11,742 bases of DNA, from the NCBI GenBank assembly GCA_018303895.1, contig JAGVXJ010000008.1, forward strand, positions 1 to 11,742, read 5' to 3'. The first letter of the stretch is position 1; each line of letters begins with the position of its first letter. Both the position numbers and the translations under genes were made by a program. Positions 1 through 5,860 of this stretch are shown piece by piece. Origin of the DNA: Candidatus Pacearchaeota archaeon (GTDB lineage: Archaea; Nanobdellota; Nanobdellia; Pacearchaeales; GW2011-AR1). Under the pieces are notes generated by a model. The model had not been told where the DNA came from. It saw only the letters and a list, made by a program, of their open reading frames with translations, and did no database searches.

Positions 1-2
1 TG

Positions 3-101
3 CAAAAACGAATTTTCCACGAAAATTACAAACTTCTCAAAAAGAGCATTTTGAAAATTCCTTTGGAAAACGAAAACTTAGAATTACTCAAACTTCTCTA
101 A
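3..101 (+). CDS. Possible 3' end of an upstream gene (partial)
   Basis: An open frame enters from the left edge and stops at TAA 99-101, giving 32 residues rich in Leu, Lys and Glu with helix-like spacing of hydrophobic residues (for example the run KLLKKSILKIP). Codon choice (AAA, GAA, TTA) looks like the neighbours. A second frame is open from base 2 to 115, but it reads less like protein and runs into the 5S TATA box. No family can be recognised from so short a piece, and chance cannot be excluded. Confidence 0.35.
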   Translation, partial: QKRIFHENYKLLKKSILKIPLENENLELLKLL

Positions 102-106
102 AGAAA

Positions 107-117
107 GTTTTATAAAG
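107..117 (+). promoter_or_regulatory. TATA box of the 5S rRNA gene
   Basis: The sequence GTTTTATAAAG is centred about 26 bases before the first paired base of the 5S rRNA, the normal archaeal TATA-to-start distance. A purine-rich stretch just upstream could serve as the BRE. It implies the 5S gene is transcribed on its own rather than cut from a long rRNA precursor. Confidence 0.7.
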
Positions 118-137
118 GTATTAACTTTGGAAAAATT

Positions 138-251
138 GAAGACGGTCATAGTGGGTTGGAAACACCTGTTCTCATTCCGAACACAGAAGTTAAGCTTCCC
201 ATGTTGACGGCAAGTAGTGTCGTAGTGATGCGAAACCATCAAGCTGTCTTC
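138..251 (+). rRNA. 5S ribosomal RNA
   Basis: The terminal helix is formed by GAAGAC (138-143) and GTCTTC (246-251). The highly conserved loop B/C segment CCGAACACAGAAGTTAAG lies at 177-194, and the CATGTTG and GGCAAGTAGT parts of the helix III-V region follow. The length, about 114-116 bases, is slightly short for 5S, so the ends may be off by a few bases. It would be part of the large ribosomal subunit. No 23S sequence is visible in the preceding 130 bases, so this 5S gene is separate from the other rRNAs. A T-rich stretch at 252-263 may end transcription. Confidence 0.93.
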
Positions 252-263
252 TTCATTTTCCTT
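252..263 (+). terminator. T-rich stop of 5S transcription
   Basis: Directly after the 5S terminal helix the strand reads TTCATTTTCCTT. Archaeal RNA polymerase stops at T-rich tracts, so this is the likely end signal. It overlaps the approach to the Asn-rich ORF at 266. Confidence 0.4.
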
Positions 264-265
264 TT

Positions 266-487
266 ATGAAAAATTTTAATAGTACCCTACCTTATGAAAA
301 TTATGGATCAAGATATTTTAACAGCAATAATAGTAATTCCTTGAATAATAATCTTAATTCTAATTTGGGAAAAATGGAAAAAGAGAAAGATAAAAATCTC
401 CCAAGAAGCTTTAAAGAAATAAAATCAATAAAAGTACAATCTCATTATGAGCAAAATAATTTTGGAGAATTAAAAAAGTCAAATTAA
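266..487 (+). CDS. Hypothetical Asn-rich small protein
   Basis: A 73-codon frame begins 14 bases after the 5S gene. The product is polar and Asn/Ser-rich (about residues 5-35), followed by a Lys/Glu-rich half. There are no cysteines, no membrane segment and no domain I recognise. It ends four bases inside the 3' end of the convergent rpoN gene. No TATA box stands at the usual distance, because that position lies within the 5S gene, so expression would need readthrough past 5S. Long Asn runs can arise by chance in AT-rich DNA, although the near absence of Ile and of stops over 222 bases argues mildly for coding. Confidence 0.4.
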   Translation: MKNFNSTLPYENYGSRYFNSNNSNSLNNNLNSNLGKMEKEKDKNLPRSFKEIKSIKVQSHYEQNNFGELKKSN

Positions 488-681
488 CTTTTTTTAAACT
501 TAGCAATCAATTCTACCAAATCTGTTTGTCCAAGGAAAACGCTTCTACAACAGAATCTTTCGAAACCTAAATCATCTAAAACTTTTTTTGGAAGTTCTCC
601 TTCAGAAACACGTCTCTTGTATTCTTCCCACAAGTGAGCAATTGGTTTACCACAAGAAAAACATCTTACTGGAATTATCAT
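484..681 (-). CDS. rpoN: DNA-directed RNA polymerase subunit N (Rpo10)
   Basis: This is the 65-residue archaeal counterpart of eukaryotic RPB10, a small zinc-binding subunit that helps hold the Rpo3/Rpo11 platform of RNA polymerase together. It starts MIIPVRCFSCGK, the family signature, with zinc ligands Cys7 and Cys10 and the paired Cys44-Cys45 (RFCCRS). The length is typical. In most archaea it follows uS9 in the uS11-Rpo3-eL18-uL13-uS9 cluster; here it lies on the opposite strand, upstream of that cluster and next to 5S rRNA. A TATA-like CTTTAAAAACT at 701-711 on its strand predicts a transcript starting at the ATG itself. Confidence 0.97.
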   Translation of the reverse strand: MIIPVRCFSCGKPIAHLWEEYKRRVSEGELPKKVLDDLGFERFCCRSVFLGQTDLVELIAKFKKS

Positions 682-700
682 AGTAATACTCGAAAAAACT

Positions 701-711
701 AGTTTTTAAAG
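701..711 (-). promoter_or_regulatory. rpoN TATA-like box
   Basis: Read on the minus strand the site is CTTTAAAAACT, centred about 25 bases before the rpoN start at 681. The predicted transcript start therefore coincides with the ATG, meaning a leaderless mRNA. The remaining sequence up to 857 is A/T-rich and shows nothing else I can name. Confidence 0.5.
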
Positions 712-812
712 TTTTTGATAAGCTTTTTTAAGAAAATTTTGAAAGATTAAAAGCTGATTCATTTTTTGAAAAATTCTCTCAAAGAATATTTATTAAAAAA
801 AATATAGAAATA

Positions 813-821
813 CTTATAAAC
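813..821 (+). promoter_or_regulatory. TATA box of the small zinc-ribbon gene
   Basis: CTTATAAAC predicts transcription from about 840-843. That leaves a leader of roughly 16 bases containing GGATGGTG (846-853), a purine-rich match to archaeal ribosome-binding sites, five bases before the ATG at 858. Confidence 0.5.
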
Positions 822-857
822 GAAAAAAAATTTGAGTAGGGAAAAGGATGGTGTAAA

Positions 858-1040
858 ATGTCAAAAAAATGTGTTTATTGTCGAGGCGGAATAAATGATG
901 ACAGATCAATTGATGTTTGTGATAGATGTGGAGTTGGTGTCTGGGGAGAAAAAATGTTCAAGACGATTGTAAGAAATATGGACAATGCAAATAGTAAGGG
1001 AGACCTTTGCTCAACAAATACTCAACCTTCAATAGAATGA
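858..1040 (+). CDS. Small zinc-ribbon protein of unknown role
   Basis: The 60-residue product has CVYC at residues 5-8 and CDRC at 21-24, a four-cysteine zinc ribbon, followed by a VWGEKMFKTIV helix. Proteins of this form (CVYC..., DVC..CG.GVWGEKMF) occur as short hypothetical genes in DPANN archaea by my recollection; their role is not known to me. An extra Cys51 lies in the polar tail. The start at 858 is set by a stop codon just upstream (TAA 853-855) and by the GGATGGTG site. Its stop overlaps a possible 15-codon basic ORF (1037-1084). It is a separate unit from the eL21 operon, which has its own TATA box at 1078. Confidence 0.8.
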   Translation: MSKKCVYCRGGINDDRSIDVCDRCGVGVWGEKMFKTIVRNMDNANSKGDLCSTNTQPSIE

Positions 1041-1077
1041 GTTATCGTCGGAAATTAAGCAAGAGAAGTGCGATAGG

Positions 1078-1086
1078 TTTTTAAAT
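1078..1086 (+). promoter_or_regulatory. TATA box of the eL21-uS11 operon
   Basis: TTTTTAAAT is centred about 25 bases before the eL21 ATG at 1107, predicting a leaderless mRNA. No ribosome-binding site stands before that ATG, which agrees. Confidence 0.6.
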
Positions 1087-1106
1087 AGTGTATTTCTGAT
1101 TTATTT

Positions 1107-1373
1107 ATGGTTAACAAGAAAAAAAATTTGAGAGCAAAAGGTAAGCTAAAATTTAGCCGAGCTTTTCAAACTTTAAACAAAGATGATTTTGTTGCGGTAG
1201 ACATAGAAAGGTCAGTTGCATTTTCTTTCCCGGAAAAATTACAAGGACTTACTGGAACGATAAAAAAAAGAAGAGGACATTCATATGAAGTTTTGATAAA
1301 AGACATTGCCATGCCAAAAACATTTATAATAAATCCAATTCATTTAAAAAAAATTATTGGGAGTAAAAAATGA
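1107..1373 (+). CDS. rpl21e: Large-subunit ribosomal protein eL21
   Basis: The 88-residue protein matches archaeal/eukaryotic L21e in length and layout: a basic N-terminus, the DDFVAVDIERSVAFSFPEKLQGLTGTIKKRRGHSYEV barrel core, and the C-terminal signature FIINPIHLKKI. It is a component of the 50S subunit with no bacterial counterpart. It leads a run of same-strand genes, and its last codons overlap the start of Rpo4 (ATGA at 1370-1373). The eL21-Rpo4-DUF655 order is a widely shared archaeal arrangement. Confidence 0.95.
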   Translation: MVNKKKNLRAKGKLKFSRAFQTLNKDDFVAVDIERSVAFSFPEKLQGLTGTIKKRRGHSYEVLIKDIAMPKTFIINPIHLKKIIGSKK

Positions 1374-1675
1374 TTAAAGAAAGAAGAGCATTGGGTTTAG
1401 CCGAGACAGAAGAATACCTCGACAACAAAAAGGAAAAGGATAAAGAATTTAGCCAATTTATCAAAAAATTTACTAGTCTATCATATAAAGAAGCAAAAGA
1501 GTTACGAAAAGAATTAGAAAATATGGATTTAATAAAATTGAAGGAAGAGCATATTGTAAAAATTGTTGAACAGCTTCCAGAGAATTCTGTAGATTTGAAT
1601 AAAATCTTAAATGGTGGCAATTTGGATGAGGAAGAAGCAAATAAAATAATTCAAGTTGTTAAGAAATTTAAATAG
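1370..1675 (+). CDS. rpoF: DNA-directed RNA polymerase subunit F (Rpo4)
   Basis: This 101-residue protein is the archaeal RPB4 homologue, which pairs with Rpo7 to form the polymerase stalk that contacts nascent RNA and initiation factors. The sequence is all-helical and charged, with the family's SYKEAKELRKELENMDLIKLKEEHIVKIVEQLP segment and the C-terminal LDEEEANKIIQVVKKF of the HRDC-like fold. Its ATG overlaps the eL21 stop, so translation of the two is probably coupled. Position between eL21 and DUF655 supports the assignment. Confidence 0.9.
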   Translation: MIKERRALGLAETEEYLDNKKEKDKEFSQFIKKFTSLSYKEAKELRKELENMDLIKLKEEHIVKIVEQLPENSVDLNKILNGGNLDEEEANKIIQVVKKFK

Positions 1676-1678
1676 GAG
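1674..1678 (+). promoter_or_regulatory. Ribosome-binding site deciding the DUF655 start
   Basis: AGGAG overlaps the end of the Rpo4 gene and lies five bases before ATG 1684. The GTG at 1678 overlaps this site itself, so it is unlikely to be the start. Confidence 0.55.
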
Positions 1679-1683
1679 TGACG

Positions 1684-2217
1684 ATGAAAGAAGAATATGC
1701 AATAATATTAGAATATCTGCCGAATGGATATCCTCTCGAGAGAAAAATGATGCCCATAGCTCAAGCGTTGGGAGAAAAAAATCTTACTCTTTTAGAATTA
1801 GTCCCCCGAAAAGGAATTGTTCTAGAAGCTGGACAAAAAGTTTACATTGGAGAAAATAAGAGAGATGAAATTTATTACATTTTAGGAAGATTACAAAAAG
1901 AAAAACTTACTGAAGAAGCAAAAAGACAACTTGATGAAATTGTTAGTCGAATTGTAAAAGAAAGAGAAAAAGAATTTATCGAATTTTTTAATAAGTCCGA
2001 CGCTATAAATAAAAGAGTTCATCAGATTGAATTGCTTCCGGGCATTGGAAAAAAACATATGCAGGAAATAATAAAGCAAAGAGTTATAAAGCCTTTCTCA
2101 TCATTTGAAGAGATGAAAGAAAGAATTCCCGGAATACCTTATCCAGAAAAAGCTGTTGAAAAAAGAATAATTCAAGAATTAACCAACGACGAAAGATACA
2201 ATTTATTTACAAAATAA
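1684..2217 (+). CDS. DUF655 family nucleic-acid-binding protein
   Basis: The protein has an N-terminal beta-rich part (YAIILEYLPNGYP..., with VYIGENKRDEIYYILGRL) and a C-terminal helix-hairpin-helix motif, IELLPGIGKKHMQEII, ending in GIPYPEKAV. This is the DUF655 layout, a conserved archaeal family regarded as RNA- or DNA-binding; its exact job is unknown. I prefer the ATG at 1684 over the GTG at 1678, because AGGAG at 1674-1678 then sits five bases upstream; the longer form would add two residues. In many archaea the next gene is the 16S dimethyltransferase KsgA; here uS13 follows after one base. Confidence 0.88.
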   Translation: MKEEYAIILEYLPNGYPLERKMMPIAQALGEKNLTLLELVPRKGIVLEAGQKVYIGENKRDEIYYILGRLQKEKLTEEAKRQLDEIVSRIVKEREKEFIEFFNKSDAINKRVHQIELLPGIGKKHMQEIIKQRVIKPFSSFEEMKERIPGIPYPEKAVEKRIIQELTNDERYNLFTK

Positions 2218-2218
2218 A

Positions 2219-2755
2219 ATGGACGAAAAAAATAAAAAAGTAGAAGAAGTAAAAGTAGTAAAAAAATCATTTAATCCTCATGAAAAAAAAGTAGATGAGG
2301 GAAGATTAATCAGAATTTTATCAAAAGATGTTCCAGGAAACATGACTGTGTATGCTGGACTAACAAGAGTGAAAGGAATTTCTTGGAGTCTTTCGAATGC
2401 AATATGTAAAGTGTTTAAAATAGATAAGAAGAAAAAAATTATTGAACTAACCTCACAAGATATAGAAAAAATTTCTGAGTTTGCTAAAAATCCTAAAGTC
2501 CCAAAGTATTTAATGAATAGAAGAAATGATTTAGAAAGTGGAGAAGATAAACACCTTATTGGAACTGACTTAGATTTACAAACAGAATTTGATATAAAAA
2601 GATTAAAGAAAATAAAATCTTACAGAGGATACAGACATCTTCATGGTCAACCTTCGAGAGGACAGAAAACTAGAAGTCACTTCAGAAAAAATAAAACTAA
2701 GGGAGTTGGAATAAAAAAGAAGAAAGCAGCAAAGGAGGAAAGAACCACTGTATAA
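2219..2755 (+). CDS. rps13: Small-subunit ribosomal protein uS13
   Basis: Core residues from about 29 onward match archaeal S13: RLIRILSKDVPGNMTVYAGLTRVKGISWSLSNAI, a helix-two-turn-helix region, then the rRNA-binding tail SYRGYRHLHGQPSRGQKTRSHFRKNKTKGVGIKKKK. It binds the head of the 30S subunit and contacts P-site tRNA. At 178 residues it is longer than the usual archaeal form of roughly 150. The surplus is a charged N-terminal extension of about 28 residues (Lys/Glu-rich) plus a short C-terminal tail. The start follows the DUF655 stop by one base. An internal start is possible, but no better-placed one is evident. Confidence 0.93.
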   Translation: MDEKNKKVEEVKVVKKSFNPHEKKVDEGRLIRILSKDVPGNMTVYAGLTRVKGISWSLSNAICKVFKIDKKKKIIELTSQDIEKISEFAKNPKVPKYLMNRRNDLESGEDKHLIGTDLDLQTEFDIKRLKKIKSYRGYRHLHGQPSRGQKTRSHFRKNKTKGVGIKKKKAAKEERTTV

Positions 2756-2756
2756 A

Positions 2757-3242
2757 ATGAAAAGGAAACATAAATCTTATTCCAGACCGAAAAGACCTTT
2801 TGACAAAGGAAGAATAGATGAAGAAAATATCATCAGAGAAAAGTTTGGACTAAAAACTAAAAGAGAAATTTGGAAAGCAGAAGCAAGAGTAAAAAAAATA
2901 AGAGAAAGGGCAAAAAGTTTGATTTCCTCATCAGATGTTGAACAAAAAAAATTATTTGATCAGCTCAGTTTAATCGGGTTAAAGGTTAGCACTATTCCGG
3001 AAGTTTTATCTTTAACTAAAGAAGATTATTTAACTCGAAGACTTCAAACAGTTCTAGTCAAAAAAAGATTAACCACGACGATGAAAGCTGCAAGACAACT
3101 TATAACTCATAAAAAAGTTTTAGTAGATGGAAAGATTGTAAGTGTACCTTCGTATGTTGTGCCAGTTAATCTTGAAGAAAAGATAAGTTTAAGAGTAAAG
3201 AAAAAAGCACCAAAAAAACAGGAGGAAAGTAAAGATGAGTGA
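2757..3242 (+). CDS. rps4: Small-subunit ribosomal protein uS4
   Basis: The 161-residue protein begins KRKHKSYSRPKRPFD and carries the S4 RNA-binding domain at about 92-150 (YLTRRLQTVLVKKRLTTTMKAARQLITHKKVLVDGK and following). It is an early-assembling 16S-binding protein. It is a little shorter than the roughly 180 residues common in archaea. The ATG comes one base after the uS13 stop. The 3' end overlaps the uS11 start by eight bases and contains the uS11 ribosome-binding site. Confidence 0.95.
   Translation: MKRKHKSYSRPKRPFDKGRIDEENIIREKFGLKTKREIWKAEARVKKIRERAKSLISSSDVEQKKLFDQLSLIGLKVSTIPEVLSLTKEDYLTRRLQTVLVKKRLTTTMKAARQLITHKKVLVDGKIVSVPSYVVPVNLEEKISLRVKKKAPKKQEESKDE
3221..3225 (+). promoter_or_regulatory. 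Ribosome-binding site for uS11
   Basis: GGAGG inside the last codons of uS4, nine bases before the uS11 ATG at 3235. It supports the overlapping start that gives uS11 its acidic N-terminal extension. Confidence 0.5.
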
Positions 3243-3678
3243 AGAGATTCCCGAAGCAATTGAAGAAGAAAATACTATTGAAGAAAGAAAGGAAAAAAAT
3301 AAAAAAGAAGTTGAAGTTATTATGAATGTTTATTCTTCGTTTAACAATACAATAGTTCATGTTACAGATATGTCAGGAAAAACTATTACAAAAGTTACCG
3401 GAGGAATGACAACGAAGTATGACAGACTGAAAGCAAACCCAACAGTTGCAATGTTTATTGCAAAGAGAATTGCTGGAGAATTAAAAGAATTAGGTGTAAA
3501 AAATATTTATATTAGAATCAGAGCAGCGACGGGAAATCCTTCCCCTGGACCGGGAGCAAATTCAATTATGAAAAGTCTTTCAAAAGATGGATTCAAGATA
3601 ATTAATATTTTAGATACAACTAGATTTGCAAGAGGCGGACCAAAGAAGAAGGGGGGTCGAAGAGGAAGAAGAGTTTAA
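3235..3678 (+). CDS. rps11: Small-subunit ribosomal protein uS11
   Basis: Conserved blocks include VYSSFNNTIVHVTDMSGKTITKVTGGM (32-58), the AAMxIAKRIA-like helix (72-80), RAATGNPSPGPGANS (97-110) and the basic end GGPKKKGGRRGRRV. It forms part of the 30S platform. The 147-residue product has an acidic N-terminal extension of about 24 residues ahead of the core, a common archaeal feature. The last 18 bases of the gene, including the stop, recur exactly at 3707-3724, between this gene and rpoD. Confidence 0.96.
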   Translation: MSEEIPEAIEEENTIEERKEKNKKEVEVIMNVYSSFNNTIVHVTDMSGKTITKVTGGMTTKYDRLKANPTVAMFIAKRIAGELKELGVKNIYIRIRAATGNPSPGPGANSIMKSLSKDGFKIINILDTTRFARGGPKKKGGRRGRRV

Positions 3679-3724
3679 GCTTCATCCAAAAAAACCTTGC
3701 AGGTTTAGAGGAAGAAGAGTTTAA
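3661..3724 (+). repeat. Direct repeat of the uS11 3' end (18 bp, two copies)
   Basis: AGAGGAAGAAGAGTTTAA at 3661-3678 is the end of uS11 (encoding RGRRV and the stop). The identical 18 bases lie at 3707-3724. The 28 bases between them contain an A-run and CCTTGCAGG and resemble no gene. The second copy's last bases merge into the TATA-like box of rpoD. Confidence 0.9.
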
Positions 3725-3729
3725 AAATC
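3719..3729 (+). promoter_or_regulatory. TATA-like box of rpoD
   Basis: GTTTAAAAATC lies about 25 bases before the rpoD ATG at 3749, which predicts a leaderless transcript. Its first half is the duplicated uS11 stop region. rpoD may also be reached by readthrough from uS11. Confidence 0.45.
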
Positions 3730-3748
3730 AAGTTCGATATAATATAAA

Positions 3749-4474
3749 ATGAAAAAAATTTATTCAAACGACGACCAAATTATTTTTTCCGTAGAAGTGG
3801 AAGAGAGTTTAATGAATGCTATAAGACGAAGTGTAATGAGAATTCCAATAGTTGCAATTGACGAGGTTGAGATTGAAAGAAATGATTCTCCATTGTATGA
3901 TGAAACTCTTGCTCAGCGAATGGGATTAATTCCATTAAAAATGAATAGCACTGTAAAAGAGGGAAAAGAATTTGAACTGAAACTTGATGTCAAAAAGGAA
4001 GGATTCGTGAAATCAGGTGAAATGAAAGGAGATTTAAAAGTAGTTTATGATAATGTCCCGATTACTTTTTTAGAAAAAGATCAAGAAATTGTTTTGAAGG
4101 CTTTTGCAAAATTGGGCAGGGGAGAAAAACACTCTAAGTTTTCTCCAGGAATTATATTTTACAGAAATTCTGTAGAGATTACTTTAGACAAAGAATTTTT
4201 AGAAGAAATCAAAGAAACTTTTCCAAATGCAGACATAAAAGAAAAAGGAAATAAAATAATTATTTTAGACAATCAGAAGACAGAAATTTTGGACTTTTGT
4301 GAGGGGCTTGCACAAAGAAGAGTAAAAGAAATAGAGATAAAGTATAATCCGGAGTTAATTGTTAGTGTTGAATCATTTGGCCAAATTCCCGTCGATGATA
4401 TTTTTACCAAAGCAATTGAAGAGTTAGAAAAAGATTTGAGAGAATTGGAAAAAAAGATTGAAAAAGCAGATTAA
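3749..4474 (+). CDS. rpoD: DNA-directed RNA polymerase subunit D (Rpo3)
   Basis: The 241-residue protein is the archaeal homologue of RPB3 and the bacterial alpha N-terminal domain; with Rpo11 it forms the assembly platform of RNA polymerase. The dimerisation signature is clear at about 19-63: ESLMNAIRRSVMRIPIVAIDEVEI... followed by DETLAQRMGLIPL. The terminal helix (about 210-240) is also typical. There is only one cysteine (in DFCEG), so the iron-sulphur cluster domain found in some archaeal Rpo3 proteins is absent. It follows uS11 as in most archaea and is followed after one base by an unassigned 74-residue ORF. Confidence 0.95.
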   Translation: MKKIYSNDDQIIFSVEVEESLMNAIRRSVMRIPIVAIDEVEIERNDSPLYDETLAQRMGLIPLKMNSTVKEGKEFELKLDVKKEGFVKSGEMKGDLKVVYDNVPITFLEKDQEIVLKAFAKLGRGEKHSKFSPGIIFYRNSVEITLDKEFLEEIKETFPNADIKEKGNKIIILDNQKTEILDFCEGLAQRRVKEIEIKYNPELIVSVESFGQIPVDDIFTKAIEELEKDLRELEKKIEKAD

Positions 4475-4475
4475 A

Positions 4476-4700
4476 ATGGATACTCAAATAAAATTTCTTT
4501 CGCTTGGGGGAAGTATCCCCGTTGTCAATCGATATGATCTTATAGTAAATGCGATTTGTAGAAGATATGAAATGGAGTTAAAGTGGGGACAAATAGAAAA
4601 AGCAAGAAAAACTCTCTCAAGAATTGAAGGTATTGCTAATATTGCAGTAAAAAGAACAAATCCACTTTGCTGGGATTATATTTACAGTAGACAAAGATAA
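4476..4700 (+). CDS. Unassigned 74-residue protein coupled to Rpo3
   Basis: I do not recognise this protein with confidence. The start at 4476 follows the rpoD stop by one base, the same junction seen elsewhere in the window; an ATG at 4458 would overlap rpoD. Two readings fit. (1) A diverged Rpo6/omega subunit: NRYDLIVNAICRR resembles the omega segment NRFDLVLVAARRA, and GIANIAVKRTNP resembles the archaeal Rpo6 end GVIPITVIRP. (2) An Alba-like fold: a strand (IKFLSLG), helix, strand, helix, then two strands (ANIAVKR, WDYIYSR). Its place beside Rpo3 favours the first slightly. No other Rpo6 is in this window. Confidence 0.7.
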   Translation: MDTQIKFLSLGGSIPVVNRYDLIVNAICRRYEMELKWGQIEKARKTLSRIEGIANIAVKRTNPLCWDYIYSRQR

Positions 4701-4742
4701 AAAAAATTATTAGCTATTCCCAAAAAAGTTTCTAACAAATAG

Positions 4743-4753
4743 ATTTTAAAACC
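4743..4753 (+). promoter_or_regulatory. Possible TATA box of tRNA-Leu
   Basis: ATTTTAAAACC lies about 37 bases before the mature tRNA 5' end. This would give a leader of about 10-12 bases for RNase P to remove. TATAATTCTATAAGG at 4763-4777 is too close to the tRNA to be its TATA box. Confidence 0.35.
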
Positions 4754-4783
4754 ATTGACAAATTATAATTCTATAAGGATTTT

Positions 4784-4867
4784 GCGGGTATGCCGGAGTG
4801 GTCAAACGGGACAGACTCAAAATCTGTTGGCTTTATGCCTACGAAGGTTCGAACCCTTTTACCCGCA
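4784..4867 (+). tRNA. tRNA-Leu (anticodon CAA)
   Basis: The acceptor stem GCGGGTA (4784-4790) pairs with TACCCGC (4860-4866), with discriminator A at 4867. The D arm contains GGTCAAACGGG. The anticodon stem ACAGA/TCTGT closes the loop CTCAAAA, so the anticodon is CAA, reading the UUG codon. A long variable arm (TGGC-TTTAT-GCC type) marks a class II tRNA, and the T arm holds GGTTCGAACCC. CCA is not encoded and there is no intron. It lies between the Rpo3 unit and the EamA gene, inside what is usually a continuous ribosomal-protein cluster. Confidence 0.96.
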
Positions 4868-4875
4868 TCCTAAGA

Positions 4876-4884
4876 TTTTTATAC
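4876..4884 (+). promoter_or_regulatory. TATA box of the EamA-type transporter gene
   Basis: TTTTTATAC is centred about 25 bases before the ATG at 4905, predicting a leaderless mRNA. It begins nine bases after the tRNA-Leu 3' end. Confidence 0.55.
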
Positions 4885-4904
4885 AGAATTTGTTTTACTA
4901 AAAT

Positions 4905-5816
4905 ATGAACTGGTTTATTATTGCGATGCTTGCTCCGATGATATGGGCAATATGTAATTTCATTGATAAATATTTGGTAACAAAATATTTCAAAGGAGAC
5001 ATAGGTACACTGATTGTTAATTCTTGTTTGATTGGCCTGCCTGTAATTATTTTAATTGGAATTTTCAAGCCAAGTGTTTTTTCTATTAATTTCATCACAG
5101 CACTTTTAATGATTTTAAATGGAATTATTTTAACGACTTATCTTTTCCCATATTTCCATGCGTTAAGTAAAACCGATGCTTCAAGAGTAGTTCCGATATT
5201 TCAGACAATCCCTGTTTTTTCTTTCTTCCTCGCCTTTTTTATTTTAAAAGAAGTTTTATCAGTTGATCAGATTTTAGCATCTTTGTTGATTATTGGCGGA
5301 GCAATAGGAATTTCTTTGAAGCGAAATGACAGAAAAAAAATAGTTATCACAAAAGATGTTTTATGGTTGATGTTGCTATCTTCTTTTATAGTAAGCATTA
5401 ATTCACTTTTTTTCAAATTTTTTGCTCTTCAATTAGATTTTTGGACAGTTAATTTTTGGCAATATCTCGGATTTTTTATTTTTGGTTTGGCACTTTTGAT
5501 TTTTGTGAAACCTTATAGAATAAGTTTCTTCTCTTCTTTCAAAAAAAATAAATTTAGAGTAGCATCGCTAAATATGTTTAATGAAGTAATAAACCTCTTT
5601 GCAATGATTATATTCAGTTTTGCAACTCTTCTTGCACCTCTTTCTTTAGTATGGGTTATAAATAGTTTCCAGCCAGTTTTTGCATTCCTTATTGGAATTG
5701 GATTAACTCTCTTTTTTCCGTTGTTGATAAAAGAAGAAATAAGCTGGAAAGTTCTTTTGCAGAAAGGATTGTTCATAATTTTAATGATTGCAGGGGCAAT
5801 AATTCTAGGTATCTGA
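4905..5816 (+). CDS. EamA/DMT-family membrane transporter
   Basis: The 303-residue protein has about ten hydrophobic helices arranged as two homologous halves (roughly 3-138 and 150-303), the duplicated EamA layout of the drug/metabolite transporter superfamily. Family features include the N-terminal WAICNFIDKYLV helix, the DASRVVPIFQTIPVFSFFLAFFILKE segment closing the first half, and its counterpart APLSLVWVINSFQPVFAFLIGI...LIKEE in the second. It acts in the cytoplasmic membrane; DMT members export or import amino acids, nucleotides or other small molecules, and the substrate cannot be read here. It has its own promoter and sits between tRNA-Leu and eL18. Confidence 0.88.
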   Translation: MNWFIIAMLAPMIWAICNFIDKYLVTKYFKGDIGTLIVNSCLIGLPVIILIGIFKPSVFSINFITALLMILNGIILTTYLFPYFHALSKTDASRVVPIFQTIPVFSFFLAFFILKEVLSVDQILASLLIIGGAIGISLKRNDRKKIVITKDVLWLMLLSSFIVSINSLFFKFFALQLDFWTVNFWQYLGFFIFGLALLIFVKPYRISFFSSFKKNKFRVASLNMFNEVINLFAMIIFSFATLLAPLSLVWVINSFQPVFAFLIGIGLTLFFPLLIKEEISWKVLLQKGLFIILMIAGAIILGI

Positions 5817-5826
5817 TCTTCACCGA

Positions 5827-5842
5827 ATGATTTATAAATCAT
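5827..5842 (+). promoter_or_regulatory. Palindromic TATA element upstream of eL18
   Basis: ATGATTTATAAATCAT is a perfect 16-base palindrome with TTTATAAA at its centre. Transcription would begin near 5861, giving the eL18-uL13-uS9 operon a leader of about 58 bases. A weaker TATA-like GTTTTTACTTA at 5891-5901 could add a leaderless start at the eL18 ATG. Confidence 0.5.
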
Positions 5843-5860
5843 CTTTTCATCAAAAAAATA

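Noticed and set aside
1354..1620. An 88-codon minus-strand frame opposite Rpo4
   Set aside because: Antisense shadow of a well-supported gene; Ser/Phe-rich composition is what the reverse of Lys/Glu codons gives.
2731..2737. AAGGAGG as the ribosome-binding site of uS4
   Set aside because: It is about 19 bases from the uS4 ATG, too far for normal use, and encodes part of the uS13 tail; the one-base junction explains the uS4 start better.
4458..4475. ATG at 4458 as the start of the unassigned protein
   Set aside because: It would overlap rpoD by 17 bases without a ribosome-binding site, whereas ATG 4476 gives the one-base junction used at other gene pairs.
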